Of a stretch of DNA of 7,728 nucleotides, positions 6,545 through 7,728 are shown piece by piece. Source of the stretch: UBA9414 sp958446945 (GTDB lineage: Bacteria > Bacillota > Clostridia > Lachnospirales > Lachnospiraceae); contig CAUCYJ010000128.1 of NCBI GenBank assembly GCA_958446945.1, positions 1 through 7,728 of the forward strand, given 5' to 3'. The first letter of the stretch is position 1, and each line of letters starts with the position of its first letter. A program made the translations under genes and the position numbers. Below the pieces are notes generated by a model that saw only the letters and a list, made by a program, of their open reading frames with translations, searched no databases and was not told where the DNA came from.

Positions 6545-6557
6545 AAGATTTTCAAAA
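6528..6557. repeat. AT-rich 9-bp inverted repeat in the divergent intergenic region
   Basis: TTTTGAAAA (6528-6536) and its exact reverse complement TTTTCAAAA (6549-6557) are centred 21 bp apart, about two helical turns. The repeat spans the -35 box of the minus-strand S1 promoter. It could be a regulator-binding dyad, but such A/T tracts also arise by chance in this composition. Confidence 0.35.
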
Positions 6558-6558
6558 T
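6530..6558 (+). promoter_or_regulatory. Tentative promoter for ppaC
   Basis: TTGAAA (6530-6535) and CAAAAT (6553-6558) are spaced 17 bp apart, but the -10 matches only four of six consensus bases. A better -35, TTGACG (6563-6568), has no acceptable -10 at the right distance; TAGACA lies 22 bp after it. The true start of ppaC transcription is therefore uncertain. Confidence 0.25.
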
Positions 6559-6619
6559 AAGGTTGACGAAAGAAGAAAAACGTGGCACGCTAGACATATC
6601 ACTCAGGGGGTGAAAGATT

Positions 6620-7728
6620 ATGGAGATGAATAAATCAGGGAAAGTATATGTTGTAGGGCATAAGAATCCAGATACAGATTCCATCTGTTCTGCAATTGCA
6701 TATGCAAATTTGAAGAGAATTCTGACAGGAGAAGAATATATTGCAAAACGTGCAGGTGAGATTTCAGAAGAGACCTCTTATGTGCTGAAGAAGTTTCAGG
6801 TGGAAGCTCCGCCGCTCTTGACAAATGTAAATCTTCAGGTGAAAGATATGGATATTCACAGAGTACAGGGAGTGCCAGGAAATCTTTCTATCAAAGAAGT
6901 ATGGAAGATGATGAAAGAAGCCAATATGAAGTCAATGCCGATCACTAGAGATGAGCATTTGGAAGGTATGATTACGATCGGCGATATTGCAACATCGTAT
7001 ATGGATGTGTATGATAGCCGAATCCTGGCGAATGCCCGTACGCAGTACCGCAATATTAATCATACATTGGACGGAGAAATGATTACAGGCAATGAGCATG
7101 GATATTTTGTAAAGGGGAAAGTTGTTATCGCAGCAGCCAGTCCGGATCTTATGGAAGACTTCATTGAGAAAGATGATCTTGTTATCGTAGGAAATCGCTA
7201 TGAGACACAGCTTTGTGCCATTGAAATGGATGCAAGCTGTCTTGTTGTGACACAGGGATCAAAGGTATCGAAAACAATTCGTAAGATGGCAGAGGAGCGG
7301 GAAATTGTAATTATCAGCACTCCTCACGATACATTTACAGCAGCCCGTCTGATTAATCAGAGTATTCCGGTAAAGTATTTTATGACGAAAGATAATATTG
7401 TGGGATTTCGCACAAATGAGATGCTGGACGAAGTAAAAGAAGTGATGACAAAGAAAAAATACAGAGATTTTCCTGTGACAGATAAGAAGGGGCGTTTTGT
7501 AGGTTTTATTTCCAGACGCAGATTAATGACAGCTCGCAAGAAGCGAGTTATTCTTGTGGATCATAATGAAAAGACACAGGCAGTAGATGGGATTGAAGAA
7601 GCAGATATTCTTGAAATTATTGATCATCACAGACTTGGGAATCTGGAAACAATCGGTCCGGTATTTTTTCGAAATCAGCCGGTAGGATGTACAGCTACAA
7701 TTATTTATCAAATGTATCAGGAAAATGG
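6620..7728 (+). CDS. ppaC: Manganese-dependent inorganic pyrophosphatase with CBS and DRTGG domains, 3'-truncated
   Basis: This is a family II (DHH) pyrophosphatase that hydrolyses cytosolic pyrophosphate to phosphate and so pulls biosynthetic reactions forward. The window holds 369 residues, open to the edge. The N-terminal metal motif is GHKNPDTDS (13-21, ligands H14, D18, D20). The catalytic domain is interrupted after about residue 70 by CBS1 (about 80-130), a DRTGG domain (about 140-250, with VGNRYETQLCAIEMDA and TPHDTF) and CBS2 (about 255-310). It then resumes with VDHNE (313-317), IDHHR (334-338) and PVGCTATII. The last metal ligand and the DHHA2 substrate domain lie beyond the window. 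In characterised CBS-PPases the insert binds adenine nucleotides: AMP and ADP inhibit, while ATP or diadenosine polyphosphates can activate. AGGGGGTG (6605-6612) lies 7 nt before the ATG, which supports this start; a second ATG at 6626 is too far from it. Confidence 0.95.
   Translation, partial: MEMNKSGKVYVVGHKNPDTDSICSAIAYANLKRILTGEEYIAKRAGEISEETSYVLKKFQVEAPPLLTNVNLQVKDMDIHRVQGVPGNLSIKEVWKMMKEANMKSMPITRDEHLEGMITIGDIATSYMDVYDSRILANARTQYRNINHTLDGEMITGNEHGYFVKGKVVIAAASPDLMEDFIEKDDLVIVGNRYETQLCAIEMDASCLVVTQGSKVSKTIRKMAEEREIVIISTPHDTFTAARLINQSIPVKYFMTKDNIVGFRTNEMLDEVKEVMTKKKYRDFPVTDKKGRFVGFISRRRLMTARKKRVILVDHNEKTQAVDGIEEADILEIIDHHRLGNLETIGPVFFRNQPVGCTATIIYQMYQEN

Noticed and set aside
6563..6596. 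TTGACG and TAGACA as a ppaC promoter
   Set aside because: The 22-bp spacing is too long for a standard sigma-A promoter, and no better -10 lies at 16-18 bp.
6618..7711. Several 60-70-residue minus-strand frames opposite ppaC
   Set aside because: They are short, unrelated, and antisense to a continuous pyrophosphatase reading frame with intact motifs.
1..7728. Mobile element, CRISPR array or other new multi-gene system
   Set aside because: No transposase or integrase motifs, no repeat-spacer array and no flanking direct repeats are visible. All genes but one belong to familiar housekeeping or transport families.

Overview
The window looks like chromosomal DNA from a low-to-moderate GC Firmicute, most likely a gut-type clostridium of the Lachnospiraceae. 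I infer this from the moderate A+T content, strong AGGAGG-type ribosome sites, the Gram-positive style of the peptide transporter, and a CBS-domain family II pyrophosphatase. No species can be named from the sequence alone.

Positions 2-5238 hold an oligopeptide ABC transporter operon on the plus strand, in the order binding protein (5'-truncated by the window edge), two permeases and two ATPases (oppA-oppB-oppC-oppD-oppF). The genes are packed tightly. oppA/oppB and oppB/oppC each overlap by one base in a TAATG, and oppC/oppD and oppD/oppF are separated by 14 and 5 nt. The binding protein would capture extracellular peptides, OppB and OppC form the membrane channel, and OppD and OppF power it. 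The second permease and both ATPases resemble the streptococcal Ami branch. Both ATPases lack the C-terminal cysteines that hold an iron-sulfur cluster in many Opp/Dpp relatives. A perfect 11-bp inverted repeat lies inside the first codons of oppB, a plausible site for setting the ratio of binding protein to membrane complex.

A GC-rich stem-loop without a U-tract follows oppF. After it comes a gene for a 139-residue unknown membrane protein (5290-5709), then a bidirectional terminator at 5732-5779. Convergent to it on the minus strand (5786-6460) is a short protein with two S1 RNA-binding domains.

The 159-nt region between the S1 gene and the next gene (6461-6619) holds a good minus-strand promoter, a 5'-UTR stem-loop and an AT-rich dyad. 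Reading rightwards from 6620 to the window end is the start of a manganese-dependent inorganic pyrophosphatase carrying a regulatory CBS-DRTGG-CBS insertion (ppaC), cut by the window edge.

I found no mobile element, CRISPR array, tRNA or rRNA, and no clearly new multi-gene system. The points most worth a second look are the intragenic oppB hairpin, the cysteine-free ATPase tails and the unassigned membrane protein at the operon's end.
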